Notes: generated by a model not told the origin, from the sequence alone. A stretch of DNA of 64,000 nucleotides from Sphagnum magellanicum (GCA_021904315.1 CM038918.1:17871349-17935348); one strand, 5' to 3'. Shown: positions 1 to 12,700, numbered from the stretch's first letter. Numbers and translations: made by a program.

Positions 1-82
1 CTAACCTAAACACTAGAAAAGCTTCATAATCTAAACAAGCCACCAAAGAATCTAAGTATCTAAGTGTTTAGATGTCTAGGTT

Positions 83-152
83 TGCAAGTGGGAGGATTTT
101 GAACTCCCCAAGTCCATTTTGAGGATCAAGTCTTTAACCATTACATCACATT
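83..152 (-). repeat. possible tRNA-derived SINE head (weak)
   Basis: Read on the minus strand, this stretch has an A-box-like TGTAATGGTTAAAGACTTG followed about 25 bases later by a B-box-like GGAGTTCAAAATCC and a CCTCCCACTTGC end. That order and spacing resemble the tRNA-like head of a plant SINE or a decayed tRNA. The B-box-like stretch carries one extra A compared with the GGTTCRANNCC consensus. No poly-A tail or target duplication could be defined. It may be chance. Confidence 0.25.
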
Positions 153-179
153 ATTTACTTACAACAACTATTACTTATC

Positions 180-1475
180 ATTAAATTATAAACAATAATG
201 TTTTTAACTCAAGTTAACCTAACTTACCTTCGGCTAACCTAGGTTGACCTAAACTAATTTAGGCTACTAATAGTTTAGCCTTGGTAAACATAGGTTAACT
301 TAAACTAATTTAGGCATTCCTAACCTCAATGTAGGCCTACTTACCGTAAATTAATGTAGACTTAGACTAAGCTAAAACATGCTAAATTTGAATTAAACTA
401 GAATAAATTAAGTTAAACTAATAGAAATTGTCTAAGCTAAACTTGGTTGGACCTAGCAAAACTTGTCAAAATTAATATAAATTAAACTAAACTAAAACAC
501 TTAGGCCAAATTTAACAAAACTTGGCTATTAAAATTAAACTTGGCTGCATTTGGCAAAATTTAAATAAATTTGGCTAAACTAAGGTATTAAGGATAAACT
601 TAACAAAACTTGGCAAAACTTAAATAAATTAGGCTAAAGTAAGGTATTAAAGAATTTTTTTGGCAAAACTTGGATATTTAGGTTAAACTTGATTAAATCT
701 GACAAAACTTGGATAAATTAAGCTATACTAGGGTATTGTGGATAAACTTGGCAAAATTTGGTTAAACATGGTCATTTTGGTTAAATTTGGTTAAACTTGG
801 AAAATTTTAAATAAATTAAACTAAACTAGGGTATTGCAATTAAACTTGGCTAAATTTGGTTACTTTAGTTAAACTTATCTAAACTTGGCAAAAATTTGGA
901 TAAATTTGGATAATCTTGTTAAATTATATTAAACTAGGGTATTGTGGCTAAATTTGGTTAAACTTGGTTAAACATGGTTATATAAGTTAAACTTAACTAG
1001 GTTTGGCACAATTTGGATAAAGGAGGTTAAATTAGGGTATTTGTGGCTAAACATAGCTAGACATGGTTAATTAGGTTAAACTTGGCTAAACTTGGTTAAA
1101 CTTAAATAAATTAGACTAAACTAAGGTAATGAATTAAACATGGCTAAACTTGGATAAGGTAGGTTAAACTAAGGTATTGAGGCTAAACATGGTTACTTAG
1201 TTTTAAATTGGTTGAGTATGGCAAAAATTGAAAAAATTAAGCTAAATTAAGGTATTGAAGCTACACTTGGCTAAACATGATTATTTTAAAATTACATTGA
1301 GTTAAACTTGGCAAAACTTGGATAACTTAGCTTAAAATAAAGTATTAATGTTAAACTTGGCTAAACTTGAATAGACTTGGAAAAACATGGCTAAACTAGA
1401 CCACTTAGGCTAAACTTGGGCTAATTTTGGTTAAATTTGTTTCAATTTGGATAATTTGGTTTAATTTTTTTTAAA
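180..1475. repeat. degenerate short-period satellite (GGCTAAACTTG-type)
   Basis: Almost the whole stretch is built from an 11-12 base motif, GGCTAAACTTG or GGTTAAACTTGG, with variants such as GGCAAAACTTGG and GGATAAATTAGG. A landmark CTAGGGTATTG / CTAAGGTATTG recurs about ten times between 585 and 1340 at irregular spacing of roughly 50-110 bases, suggesting a loose higher-order unit. The far left (190-350) has related AACCTAGGTTGACC-type repeats. There is no coding potential. The array may run further left, beyond the window. Confidence 0.8.
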
Positions 1476-3754
1476 AACCCAACTATAAGGACAGCACACT
1501 AATTATGCAGCTGCTTCAAGACAACCTTACATTGTGGACTTCAGATATGCAGGGGAGGAGATGAAAAGTGTCCCTCAGATATGAAGATGTGTTTATTTGG
1601 ACAATTTTTGCCTCTTAGTGAATCTTGGTGACACATCATTGTTTTCCATCTTTAGTCCCTGTATTTGGTGTGGATCAGACTGCCGGTCAACTTTTTTCAC
1701 CCTCGATTTTATTTGAATAGGGAGGTGTAATTTTTGCTGAACATTTGGCTCTAGCACGAAACATCTTGTATGGCCATTTGTAAAGTTATGTTTTGTCTGA
1801 TCAAGTCTGTGGACACACCTGTGTTTTTGCATATTTTGTGTGCTGACTTATGTGCACTGTGTGCAAATGTTTCATGTCAGGAGGAGGCTGCTGAAGATGG
1901 TAAAGATGGTGCCAAAGTTGAAGAGGAAAGTTGAGGGATAGATTTATATGTGTGCTGTCTCTGATGAAGTGCAAGAAACCCTTGCTTGACTGTTTTTAGA
2001 TGGCTTAGCTTCCTTAAGATTTTTGGCAAGGTCAAAAGAACTGCTGGTTGGAGATCTCCAACTTCAAAAGAGTGCACAGAGCTCCTTGCCATTCTAACTA
2101 GGTATACTATCTAGGGACAGTCAAATGTTTATGTTGAACTGTGGCCCCCTTTCTTTAAGGCAAGAGGAATTTTCAGATGGGTTTTGACATTGCTGATACA
2201 ATTTCTTGATTTGCAGAATTCTTGGTTTTTTGATAAGAGCTGGCAATCCTATGTTTGACCTGTGTGTACATCCTTGGTTAGTGTCATTCCTACCACCCAT
2301 ATGCCTCATGGGTATCTTCATGGTGTGAAGGGATGTGTGCTGTGTGATGGGTGACTGTTCATTTGTGTTTGTTCTTCTGATCAATGGAATGAGCATGGAA
2401 CTCAAATTTAATTTCCTTGCAAAAAGTTTGCAGGGGTTTACTCTGCTGCCTTTGTGCATGATGTCATGTAAGTTGACTTTGAACTACATGAGTGCATCTG
2501 GAGCAAACTGATTGCTATTTGTCCTATGTGTAGCACTTAGGTGTGGCTTGATTCACAACTTCAGCAAGTGCTCTGTCCTGAATGCTATTGTTTTTAGTCA
2601 CATGGCCAAGTTGCCAACATTCTGAACATAAACTGTTGACTAATCCCTCAATAGCGTTGTGGGGTGGGTAAGAATACACAGTTTTCACACAATGGTCTAC
2701 TTGTATGTGGTGGGTTAAACATGAGGGTGGTGATTAACATCAAGCTGAACAGTTGGCTGTGCAATAATGTAATCAAACTACATCCTGACACCATACCTGT
2801 GCGATGGGAGCAGCATTGGGTATTCCATTTTGGACAATGAGTTAGAACAACTCTGATATGTCTGTCCTTGAGAATTAGCTGTATAAACAACAAAAAAGTG
2901 AATAGATAACTTCTTTATTGCATAGCACAATGTTGACAAATGATGAAGGCTAAAATGTTAGTATTGCCATTGTGGTCATGGCAAGCCTTCATAGATCTGA
3001 AATCAATGTTGTAGGTCATAGAGCAAGAAAATCTACTTGAAGCTCGTCATTGAGCTAACCAAATTGGAATACTGTTTCTTTTCACAAAAAGCCTGTCCTT
3101 TCTTCCCCAGGAGGTAGATAAGAGTTATAAAACAGGTGTAAGAGTGTTAGGAACCAAGAAACACACCAGGTACATGGCAGATCTATAAAGCTACCAAATA
3201 GCTTTAAGCTTGCAGGGACTGTAAACAGAATCCAAGTCCTTGAATATATTGAGTAAAGATAGTTTCCTGTAGGCAACGCTAGTTTCAAGTCAACTAAATG
3301 ATGCTTTTTGGACACTGCATATGGTTGGATGGTTTCAATTTTTGGAACCCACAAACAATTTGCAAGTGTGCCATGGGCTTTTTACAATTATCCTTGATCT
3401 GGAGTAACAGTTCTTTCTAGTCTGCTATCCTTATCTGAAGAATTTTTATTTTGGTTGGTCTTCCCATTTTCCTTCCTAGGGTCAGTTCATAAGGGGACAG
3501 ATAAGTAGTGTGGCAAACAAATAATAGAAGTGGCATTATATGGAGTCTATTATCAACACAGGACCTCCCCTGCCTGAAGTGCTTCATGTATATTAAGATG
3601 TAATCTTATCACTCCTTGTAGCCCAAAAGTTACAATGGAGCCAACAGTGTGGGCAAGAAAGAACAGTTTCACATTACTTTGTTCTGCTTGTACTGTTCTT
3701 GCCCACATCCCAAGTTCTCATAATACAACAGTGAAAGCCAGCATGTTGTAAACC
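1476..3754. other. no recognisable gene; 3' flank of the Roco gene
   Basis: This stretch is less repetitive than the satellite beside it and somewhat richer in G and C. Short open frames occur on the minus strand but none resembles a known domain, shows codon structure, or joins to another by plausible splice sites. The part next to 3755 is expected to contain the 3' UTR of the Roco gene. I see no transposon termini here. Confidence 0.5.
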
Positions 3755-6700
3755 TCATGTCAGGTGTTGCTTTCCCTTAGATCTTGTGTCAACACTGTCC
3801 TCACTAATCAGTCTAAGGGACTTGCTTTTCAATCCCAATGTCACATGCATGCCGCACACCCATGCCACTTGGCCCTGGTGTTGTCCAGAATACATAACCT
3901 TGTGCAAATCAAAAGTTTGTCCAATGTCAGGGACACACTTCAGGGTATCCACCAACCATTTCTCAGCAACTTCCTGATGTTTACTTGATCCATTGGTTGG
4001 ATTATAGATTGTGGTAGCAAGCCAGTCTGGAAGTACTTGCGAAGTGGCATGGAGAATCCCAGAGCCAAGTGTCAACATGGGAACTTGTGAAGCAAGCCCA
4101 ACTGTAAGTTGTGCTCCAACCTTGAGAAGAATGGACAATACTTGCAACCCTTTCTCAAGAAGAGGTCGGATCCTGTGGAATGTCTCACTTTCAAGCTTCA
4201 CATTCAACCCCTTTTGTCCCTCCACATCATGAAATCCATGAATGTGTTCGCACATCAAGTGCAATTGTGCACAGCGCAGCCCAGGTACGATGTCACAAGT
4301 TAGCAATTTTCCAAGTGTGGTCATGCCCTCCTTTTGAATGAAATAAACAATCCGTGGGAATCTTCGTTGTTGCAATTGCACTGTGAACTCCATCAAGGCA
4401 TCCAATTTCCGGCTCAACTCCTGTTGCAGCTCATTTTCAACCTTTTTCATTTGTGCAAATTCTTCTTTGAATGCTTCACTTATTCTTTCCCCCACAACTT
4501 CTTGATTTTTGATAATTCTATTCTCAAGAGCTTCTAGAAGCTTCTTTAAATATTTCATACTGCCCTCAATGTTCACCAACGTGGAGTCATGAAAACCTGA
4601 TGGAGTGCATCTCAAAACATTAGAATGCACATGAAAATTGCTAGAAGAGGCTACATGCTCCTCATGGTCTTTGGTGGTTGACTCTTCAACAACCTTGAAC
4701 ATAGAAGAAACTTCTTCCAATTGGGATCTCCGCCATTCCATAAAAGCAGTTGTTTCTTTCTCCCCTAACAACTTGACAATAGGATCATAGCTTCTCCCAA
4801 GGACAACTATTTCTTGGCCATTGGTCCCTTGTCCCACCACACGCCTCCAAGTGTAGCAATGCTTTATAGCATCATCACAACCAAGCATGAATAGTTCTTG
4901 TTTCAATGTTTCCATTGCCACCACTTGATCTTTCCTGAATAGTCCATCACAATAATCCAATGAGGACATGAGATCGCAGGCAACAACTTTAAGATGATAA
5001 ATTATTTCCTCTCAAGGGTAAAAGCAATTCAATTAAAAGGCTTTTAGAAAACTTTTACTTAGTATCCAATGAAATTATCATAGATCATGACATCACAAAA
5101 TATACAAGCTTAAAGCATATTTTTTTTTGCTTTCTTCTTGAAAATATTTTTTGCTTAATAAGGTTTTGAATCCTATATTTTTTATTTTACAAACCATTTT
5201 TCAACAAACTTTTTTCCAATGCCATAAATTTGAACAGTTAATACACTATTTTTGTAACAGTTGGTTTCGAAGAACAAGTGATGTTATTCAATGGCCCAAG
5301 TTGACATTAACCAAAAGAAATAATGGGCATATAATGATTTGAAAAAATTCATGTAATTAATAGTTAAGAATAAAATTATTCTCCATGATCACATTATGAG
5401 TTACTACCACATTTGAATATAATGGAAAACTACATTAATTTCTGACAAACAAAAGGTTACAATACATCTAATAAGAGTGATTGTCAAGTGTAAGTGCAAA
5501 ACACACCTATATTTCAACAAAGTCAATTCTTCTACACATTGCGGCCGCAATATGCTTTGAACAAGCCAAACACCTCGACATTTATGAGTGGTTTCATGTA
5601 TGACTCTCACGATGTCTTTCTCAATGATCTCCAAAGTCTTGTCATGATTCCAAGAAGAGTGAATTAACACATCAATGCAGTAACCAACATCGCCACTACT
5701 TTCCACAAAAACATCAATGCCCTTGAAGTTGAGAGTGATCAAACCTTTGTCGAGTTTGAAATCGACACTCAATATACCATCTCTGATGAATGAATTGTGC
5801 AACACCACCTTCCCAGAAAAAAAAAACAAAAGTCAACATTTGTCATCAATCCTTTGAATCTTTCACCATTTTTCTTAATTGCAATGTCATCATGTCATTA
5901 ACAACAAAGTGCTCGTCGTGCATTGACAAATTTACAAATATTAACACATATTGAACAAGTTTCTTAATAAATTGTTATTCTGAAAAAATAGAAATTGGAC
6001 CAACTAAATCATTTTAAATAATGTTCAAGCATGTTGATGCCTTACTTGGAGTTGAGGGAAAAATCCCGGAGTGAGGAAGGTTCGAATGCAATCTTGGCAT
6101 TCAAGCCTACGGCCAAGAAAAACCCACTTTGGATTTTGTTCTTGAAAAGGAGGCCATGTCAATTGACACCTGCCCTCAACAATTCTTTGTCTCTCAGTGA
6201 TAGAAAAATTAGCATCCAATATGGTTGGAATGTAAATGCCAGCATCCAAGTTGCCAGGATCTCGTTCATAACAAATGTCCAAATTAAGCATCAAGCGCAT
6301 GAGATCATTAGGTTGAAAATGGATACCCCCTTGGGAGGGAGTATTTCTAATGGCCCTTGACAAGGATTGTGCCAATATGTGTTCCATGTAAGGTTTAGTG
6401 GCAAACCCTTTGTCAGTTTCATGTTTGATGTCTCTAAAATTGATGAGAAACCCCATTACATCATGACAAAACCAGTTTGGATTGACAACAACAAATTCCA
6501 AACCTTCAAAATATATTATATCTCCTGTGTCATGTAGATTTGCAGCTATTGCTTTTTGCCTCTTCAACACAACATTAGGTTCAACACGTTCTTGTCCATT
6601 GTTTCCATGGGTTAGAGTTGGCACTTCTTGAATGCAAAGGTCACAAAAGGTGTTCCATTTTATCAAACAATCTTTAGTTCGATTAGCAAGTGCACGGCTC

Positions 6701-8721
6701 ATGATTGCACACTCAGCAAATACCTTTGGCATCCTTTTCAACAATTGTTGCGAGCTTTCAAACACAAAATCAAGCACTGGTCGCACATCATTTGTAGATC
6801 GAGCATTTAGTGCATAGATATTAGGAGAAATGTTCACAATATCTTTGAATGTTGTTCGTTGATTTTGAACAACTTGTTCTGCCCACTCAACAAGGCCACC
6901 ATGTAGGTCTTTATCAGCATGTGTCAAGATGACAGTCAATTGAGGTGGGAAAGCAATTGATGTTGGAGTGTTTGATGCTATGAATCGGAGCCAATAATTA
7001 AGTTCTTCCTTGAGCACTTCGGGCTCCTTGCGGGATCGATTTTTTTCACCCACATGCATCTCCCTCGTAGGGTCAAATAAGAACAAGAAAGAACAAGGAT
7101 TGACAACATCACCAAAGTTGGGCATCATATAATCGTGGAAGGCATGGTATTCTTCCTGCCCTGCAAGATCCCATATGGACACAACAATATCACTATCCTG
7201 CACCAAAGAGATTTTAATGCCTCTGGTGCGCTCGTCTTGATTTCGATGAAACAAAATGCCCTTGTTTCGATCTTGCGCCAAAGACGTGCTGAGTGAAAAA
7301 AGGGGCATACAAGCCAAATGCTTTGAATGGTTTAGAGCATGACTCCTCATCAATGATTGTCGCAATGCTGTTTTCCCTGCAAACAGATCCCAAGTTATGC
7401 TCAATTCTTCAACATATTTGCCACTTCCATGCCATCTAGACCGATTTCCTAAATATAACTAGGCAAGTAAAAAGAAAAAGAAATGGATATCTAATAGAAT
7501 GGCCTCTCCATGGCAACTCGCTTAATACCCGCCCTTGCCGGTCAAAATTTTTTCAAAAAATATAACATGGCAACTCGCTTAATATCCGCCCTTGCCGGTC
7601 AAAATTTGTTCAAAAAATATAACGTGAGACTTGATCTAGTAGGGTAGATGTGAGCGACACTTGCCTGCTCGTGGAGAGCCACAAAGGAAAACTCTGGCAC
7701 CTGTGGAATTGACCAATTGTGTATTCCAATTTCCAAAGGCTTCCCGAAATTTTGCATTCTGTTGGAGCTTCTGCTGAATGGTAGTGAACCTAGACTCACT
7801 TTTTGACAATGGAGTGTCCTGCAAGGTCAGATGTAGCCAAGGTTTGGTTTCCAAGCAGTTTAGAATTGCGTCATAGAGATCTTGTCGCTCCTGGACAGCA
7901 GAGCACCCGGACAAGTCAAGCAATCTGAGGGTATTATTTTTTTCAAGTGCTTGAAGCAAAATGACGATGCCTTCTGAAGAGGTTTCAAAACGAAGTCGAC
8001 CGTGCCGTGCAAGGAGAACCAACTCCCGTATTGTCCGGTTTGAAGGAAGAATAGTTGCAATAGAATTGACCATGTGCAGAGGAAGAACTAGTCTCAAGGT
8101 GAGCGTCTCATTCGCTTGGTTGTCGGAAGCCTCATTTGGGGAGAAGACGGCTGATAATCCAATTTCCAATTTCTCTAAAACTCCCATCGTGTTCTCAGGA
8201 TACATGTCCAAGGGCATATCTGGATCTATATACCAACCAGAGAAATCTATAGTTAACTGCTCCAAGAAACTTTGTGATCGCAGGACACCTGCGAGCTCAG
8301 TCAGGAGCTCAGTCAGGTTCCAAAACACTCGGTTTGAACGGACAATAATAATACCCAACCGTTTCAATGTGGAATTTCGCTTTAGCATCATCGTAAAAGA
8401 ACGTGATTCCACAAACTTTGTGCAGACAGTCAAACTTTTTAGGACATTATTAGATTGCAAAAGTATGCAGAGGTCGTCCACCTTCAACATGTCAAAGCAA
8501 AACGCTACATCAAGTGATTTCAAAGTTTTGCTTGCACCAAGAGCACCTGCAAATCGTTTCCGAATCTCATCACCTTCGACGAATGCCAAAGATTCTCCAG
8601 CATTTCCTATTTCCACCTTCAGCGCCTCTAACGTACAGTATGGTGACTTGAGTTCGGCTATCAGTTCCTCAAGGTCAGTTACCTTTCTGATAACCCTCAC
8701 CTGGACAGCAGATAGGTCCAT
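3755..8721 (-). CDS. LRR-Roc-COR GTPase (Roco family, TORNADO1-like)
   Basis: Four minus-strand exons: 8721-7665, 7376-6046, 5808-5507, 4934-3755. They keep frame throughout (3870 nt, 1289 residues plus stop). Residues about 50-310 are leucine-rich repeats. The Roc G domain has P-loop GSPRAGKT (348-355), G3 DLAGQ (422-426) and G4 THADK (504-508). A COR region follows, then exon D with a likely coiled coil (about 1023-1086) and an unassigned C-terminal region. In the family, Roc-COR is a GTP-binding dimerisation module. Arabidopsis TRN1/LOP1, of similar length, acts in organ and vascular patterning; transfer of that role is inference. The start is the first ATG after an in-frame TAA (8766-8764), 14 codons upstream; the in-frame GTG at 8730 was not used. 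Intron 1 is GC-AG and the other two are GT-AG. Exon C/D joining at TATAG|GTGTGT and TTCAG|GAAAG gives LLKYRKDQVV. No frameshift or stop was found. The segmental duplication starts about 200 bp upstream and does not include this gene. Confidence 0.88.
7509..7622. repeat. 57-bp tandem repeat, two units, inside Roco intron 1
   Basis: Units 7509-7565 and 7566-7622 both begin CATGGCAACTCGCTTAATA and differ at only a few positions. Together they make up about 40% of the 288-base GC-AG intron and end about 40 bases from the GC donor. Confidence 0.9.
7659..7670 (-). other. non-canonical GC splice donor inside the P-loop codons
   Basis: On the minus strand the exon ends GAGCAG and the intron begins GCAAGT at 7664, the classic strong context of plant GC-AG introns (AG|GCAAGT). 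The acceptor TTTGCAG ends at 7377. Only this donor joins the exons so that GSPRAG continues into KTALRQS. The nearest GT donor, two bases downstream, would shift the frame and destroy the G domain. Confidence 0.85.
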
Positions 8722-9131
8722 GTCTTTCACCGAAAGACACAGATCGCAACGGCAGGATCGAGCTTAAAGACTGATGCAAGCCGTGCAGATGGTATGCATG
8801 CTACAAGGCTGCCACAAGTACAAAACAAGCTTGCAAGTCTTGCCTACCTACGACACTAAACGTCCTTCTCTTCTTCACTGACATCCTCACAATGCAAAGA
8901 ACCGAGCTTACTATGACCTCTAAAGCATGGAACCTAAACGCAGGGCTCAAAAGACTTGTCTGGAAGGAAAGTGAGAATTCAACCCCTACCGATTTTTGTG
9001 CTACTGTTTCTTCCACCCCACAGCGTGAAAGGAGGTCTCGATTCCATTATTTGGGCTGCAATCAATTGTGTATGACAAGTTGTGAATGGTATGAACGTTT
9101 CTCACACATGACTGACTGTCAGATGGGGTCA

Positions 9132-9515
9132 GATTTTGGGAAAATACTAAACAGGCCAAAGGAAATGAATGCAGTCTGTACAAAAGTGCTGCTGAAATGT
9201 TTTCCTCCAGTCTGCCCATTTGTCCCATCCATATTTTCTCCAGTGACACCCAGGCATGTTTTGCACTTGTAACCTCATAAAATACGGCATGTTTTGCACT
9301 TGTAATTTCACATAACATGCCAAGTAATATGTTACATACCCCTTTAAATCCCTAGTGTGTTCATAACGTGCAGAACGTGGACTCAAAACATGCCTCAGCA
9401 TGACAAGGTGAAAATAAACCGGGCAAATAGGCAGACTGGAGGAAAAAATCGCAGCAGTACTTTTGTACTGACTGCATTCATTTCCTGTGGCCTGTTTAAT
9501 ATTTTCCCAGATTTC
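9132..9515. repeat. large imperfect inverted repeat (foldback)
   Basis: Left arm 9132-9264 and right arm 9383-9515 are imperfect reverse complements over about 130 bases, sharing for example AAACAGGCC and TCCTCCAGTCTGCC. The 118-base loop contains a repeat of GGCATGTTTTGCACTTGTAA. Copy 2 (about 28270-28350) keeps only right-arm sequence. The left arm and loop were therefore either gained in copy 1 by inverted duplication or lost from copy 2. No coding content. Confidence 0.85.
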
Positions 9516-11430
9516 GGGCCCTTGCAATGTTTGTGTTATTTTGATTGGGGGGTTCTTTTTAAACTTTTAGCCCAGTAAAGATTCCCCATTGAGGCAATGG
9601 GTCTTACCCAAGATCTAACGTAGTGTAATTTTGCAGTCGATAAATGTAAGCTTTACAGTTGGGCTAGTCAGGCGATTGACAATTGGGCCCATTATTGCAC
9701 TCAGACTGTCACTCTTCATTTTCGTTGAAAGGTCGGACGCCTCGATCACATTATTCAGGCTGCAATCAATTTTCTATGACACCTTGGTGAGTGGGTCACA
9801 TGACTGTCAGATGTGGTCAGATTTCGGGTACTTGCAATTTTGGTGGCGGGACGCTACATCCGCCCCCCCCGAGCCCCCCCGCATCCCTATTTTACCTGAG
9901 TTCTCACTATTCTGATGGGCGATAAATTGCAAGAATTTGGAGTTTTTGCATTTTGGCATATTACTTGGGATGCTTGTTATTACCCTAGTAACTTGGCCAA
10001 TTCGACACTAATTATATTATGTTAAGAAATGTTGGAGTTTTCATATTTTATTTCTTTCAAATCAAAAAATATTGTGAAGGATAATAGTGAATATTTAGGA
10101 ATATACTATTGGTTGAAATGAATATTTTTAATTAATTAATTATTCGACAGACATGTGTTGAAATTGCCAAGGTACTACAGTATAAGCCAAGTCATGATTG
10201 TCATCATGGCAAAGTTTACCCAAGACGCCATAACCCTGGAGCCCTGCCTGGGTATGGAATAGCAAAAGGGCCATACTTTTATCATATCCTTGTTTGGGAG
10301 AATATTTCATTAGCCTAAGCTATATTCCATTAGCCTAGCATGGGGGATAATATTGTAAGTTCTTTTTTTCTTTCCTAAGAGCCTGTGATTTCAAAGCCCT
10401 TAGGAAGAGTTTTTAAATTCCAAGCACATTGTTTTTAATTCTGAGCATAGGGTTTTTTTCATCCCAATCACAAGGTTTGGACTTTGGACCTGAAGAGGAT
10501 GAGGTTTGGGAGCAGGTGAGGGTTCTACAAAACTCATCCTCTGTCAGCCCATAGACACCATGTATGCATTGAATTTTCAAGCACCAAAACCTTCTGATTG
10601 AACCCAAAAACCATATATTGAAATTTTTAAAACCTGTGCTTAGAATGAAAACCGCATGCTTGGATACCCATGTTAGGGGCTTTCTATAGCGAGCTCTGGA
10701 AAAAATAATTAATTAAAAAAAGAAATAATTAAAAAAGATAGATAGTATATCTGGATGCAGGTCTTATTATTGAAGTAAAGATAATTTTTGTGGTTAGGTT
10801 AGTGAGGGCATTGAGAATTGGGTTCCTATTGCACCCAGATGTCACTCCTCTTTTGAGCTTTATTTGAGTGCTGGGCGGGTAAACCCATTATTGTGATATG
10901 CTTGTGGGTATATCATAGGGTAACTATATACAGGCTGGTAAATATATATGGAGTGTTTTTGCCTACCTTTTTAATTACCCTATTTGGCTAGTATATTTCT
11001 CAGACTAACCCTGTCTTTGTTTTACCTAGTTAGTACATACCTAGTTGAGGTTTACCTTTACACAAGGGAGGGTGATTGTTTTGAAGATGATAAATATGGG
11101 TACATGTCAAAATCATCACATAGCATATATGCATTTTCATATTTTGTAATGCATGTGGTTATGATGGACTTTTTCAAATTATGGTGACTAACTATGGAGT
11201 TCTATTTTTATTTTTATCATTTTCATTTTATTCATTGAATTAATTATCTTGGAAAACACTCTTGATATCTTTTGAGGTTCCAGAGTATATACAGAGTACA
11301 AAGTTTAAGAACAACTGTTAATTAAACCTTACAGAATTTAAGAATCCTCCTATGTTTTTGTGACATGCTAGAACCTATTTTCTAAATATGACAATTTCAG
11401 AAGCTTTTCCTCAAAATCTTGTGATTTTGG
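9516..11430. other. non-coding; partial direct repeats
   Basis: No gene is recognised. The stretch near 9660-9730 (ATTGGGCCCATTATTGCAC) partly resembles 10800-10860 (ATTGGGTTCCTATTGCACC), and 9755-9830 partly resembles 9045-9135, so the region holds shuffled copies of its own pieces. About 9670-10225 has no counterpart in copy 2. The right part matches 29323-30064. Confidence 0.5.
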
Positions 11431-12700
11431 CAAACTTGAAAAGTTACAAAGTTTTTGAAATGATGTGGTGTTTTAAAACATGGAAAATGATGATAAATGT
11501 TACAATCATGCCATGACCTAAAATAATTTTATTGAGCACAATCGCCATTTCCAAATTAGGTTAGTATATGATAAAATTTATGAAATGAACCTATATCATG
11601 GTATTGCACCAAATTTAAGTCTTTGAATTGTAAGATTGACAAGTGTAAATTGGTGTCCAAACACTATCCTTCCTTTTTCATAGCTACCCCAAATGTTGCA
11701 TGTGTAATTATGTTAGCTATCATTTGTGTGATGTAATTACTCATTTCCAACTTCAAACACCCCCACTTTCCTTTACTTTCTCTTCCCATTCATTTGCCAT
11801 TGACAAAACATTTTTCTCCATTACTAGTACCATTGCTTATGCATAAAAGCAAAGCTAGTCCCAAAATGTTAAAAAACATGAGGTATATATCAACAATTTT
11901 TCACTAATCCATGAAGAATAATGGACAATTGACACAAGTATGGTAGGAAAAGGTACCTTTGTTGCAATCTAACCCTTATCAAAAGTTCATGGTTTGCACT
12001 TAAAAAGGTGAACAACCTCAACAACTTTCAATGACATTTTCAATAGTCTCAAATGAATAAGAAATACTATGTTTTGAAGCATCTAGAAAAAGGGTCATTT
12101 TTCAAATGATGTTTCATTTCAAAATAAAGTTGAATATTGTTTCTAAAACATTCATCATAGATATTTGCAACATGACACCTCGAACTTTTCTTTATGGAAG
12201 GCACAATTCACAATTTGACAAAGGAAAACTCATTCTTCTCCATCAATTGTGATCAAGCCTTTTCTTATAAGTGGGTTTAATATTTCATTTGCAATTGAGG
12301 CTTTGTGAACATATTCTTATTTGTCAAAACTTCTTTGACAAGATCAAGTTATGGTATTTTAATCCTCACTTCCCATTTGAACCACCACATATGCCTTTCT
12401 TGGCATGCAATCATTCATGTTTTTCATTGTTAGATCTAAATTCCTAAAATCAAACCATTGCAACATAAAATGCAAAGTTCTGGTTTATTCATTAATCAAA
12501 AGTTTAACTTGTGTCAAAGACCCAACAAAACAAAAACACATTAGTACCACTAATCATAATTGTATTTTTCCAAGGTACTTTCTTGATGAAAAAATGTTTG
12601 CATGAAGGTTGCAAGTTCATCGTAAAAAAATCTCAACATTAATTTCGACTTCTCATGGGCGATGCACTTCAAATTTGTCAAGCCAACCATTAAAGAATGT
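11431..12700 (-). pseudogene. inverted P450 relic, copy 1 (5' half only)
   Basis: Reverse-complement homology to the plus-strand P450 genes is clear over exon 3 (about 11843-11587), intron 2, exon 2 (about 12404-12181) and part of intron 1 (to about 12700). Exon 1 is not found. Exons 4 and 5 are missing because sequence equivalent to about 30065-32322 of copy 2 is absent; the junction is at 11430/11431 with a CA microhomology. Frameshifts and stops are frequent. It is older than the segmental duplication because both units carry it. Confidence 0.85.

Noticed and set aside
180-1475. Telomere-like or CRISPR-like array
   Set aside because: The word is not a telomere repeat, the units are degenerate and there are no spacer-repeat alternations; the context is plant nuclear.
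2121-2459. 112-codon minus-strand frame downstream of the Roco gene
   Set aside because: No recognisable domain, no codon structure and no plausible splice partners.
4935-4969. ATG at 4969 as start of a separate gene for the Roco C-terminal part
   Set aside because: Splicing from TATAG at 5507 to the TTCAG acceptor at 4935 restores one continuous frame with a sensible family-like junction; the ATG lies in the intron.
8722-8730. GTG at 8730 as the Roco start, adding three residues
   Set aside because: Plant nuclear genes rarely start at GTG, and an ATG in the same frame follows at 8721. An in-frame stop 14 codons upstream leaves no earlier ATG.
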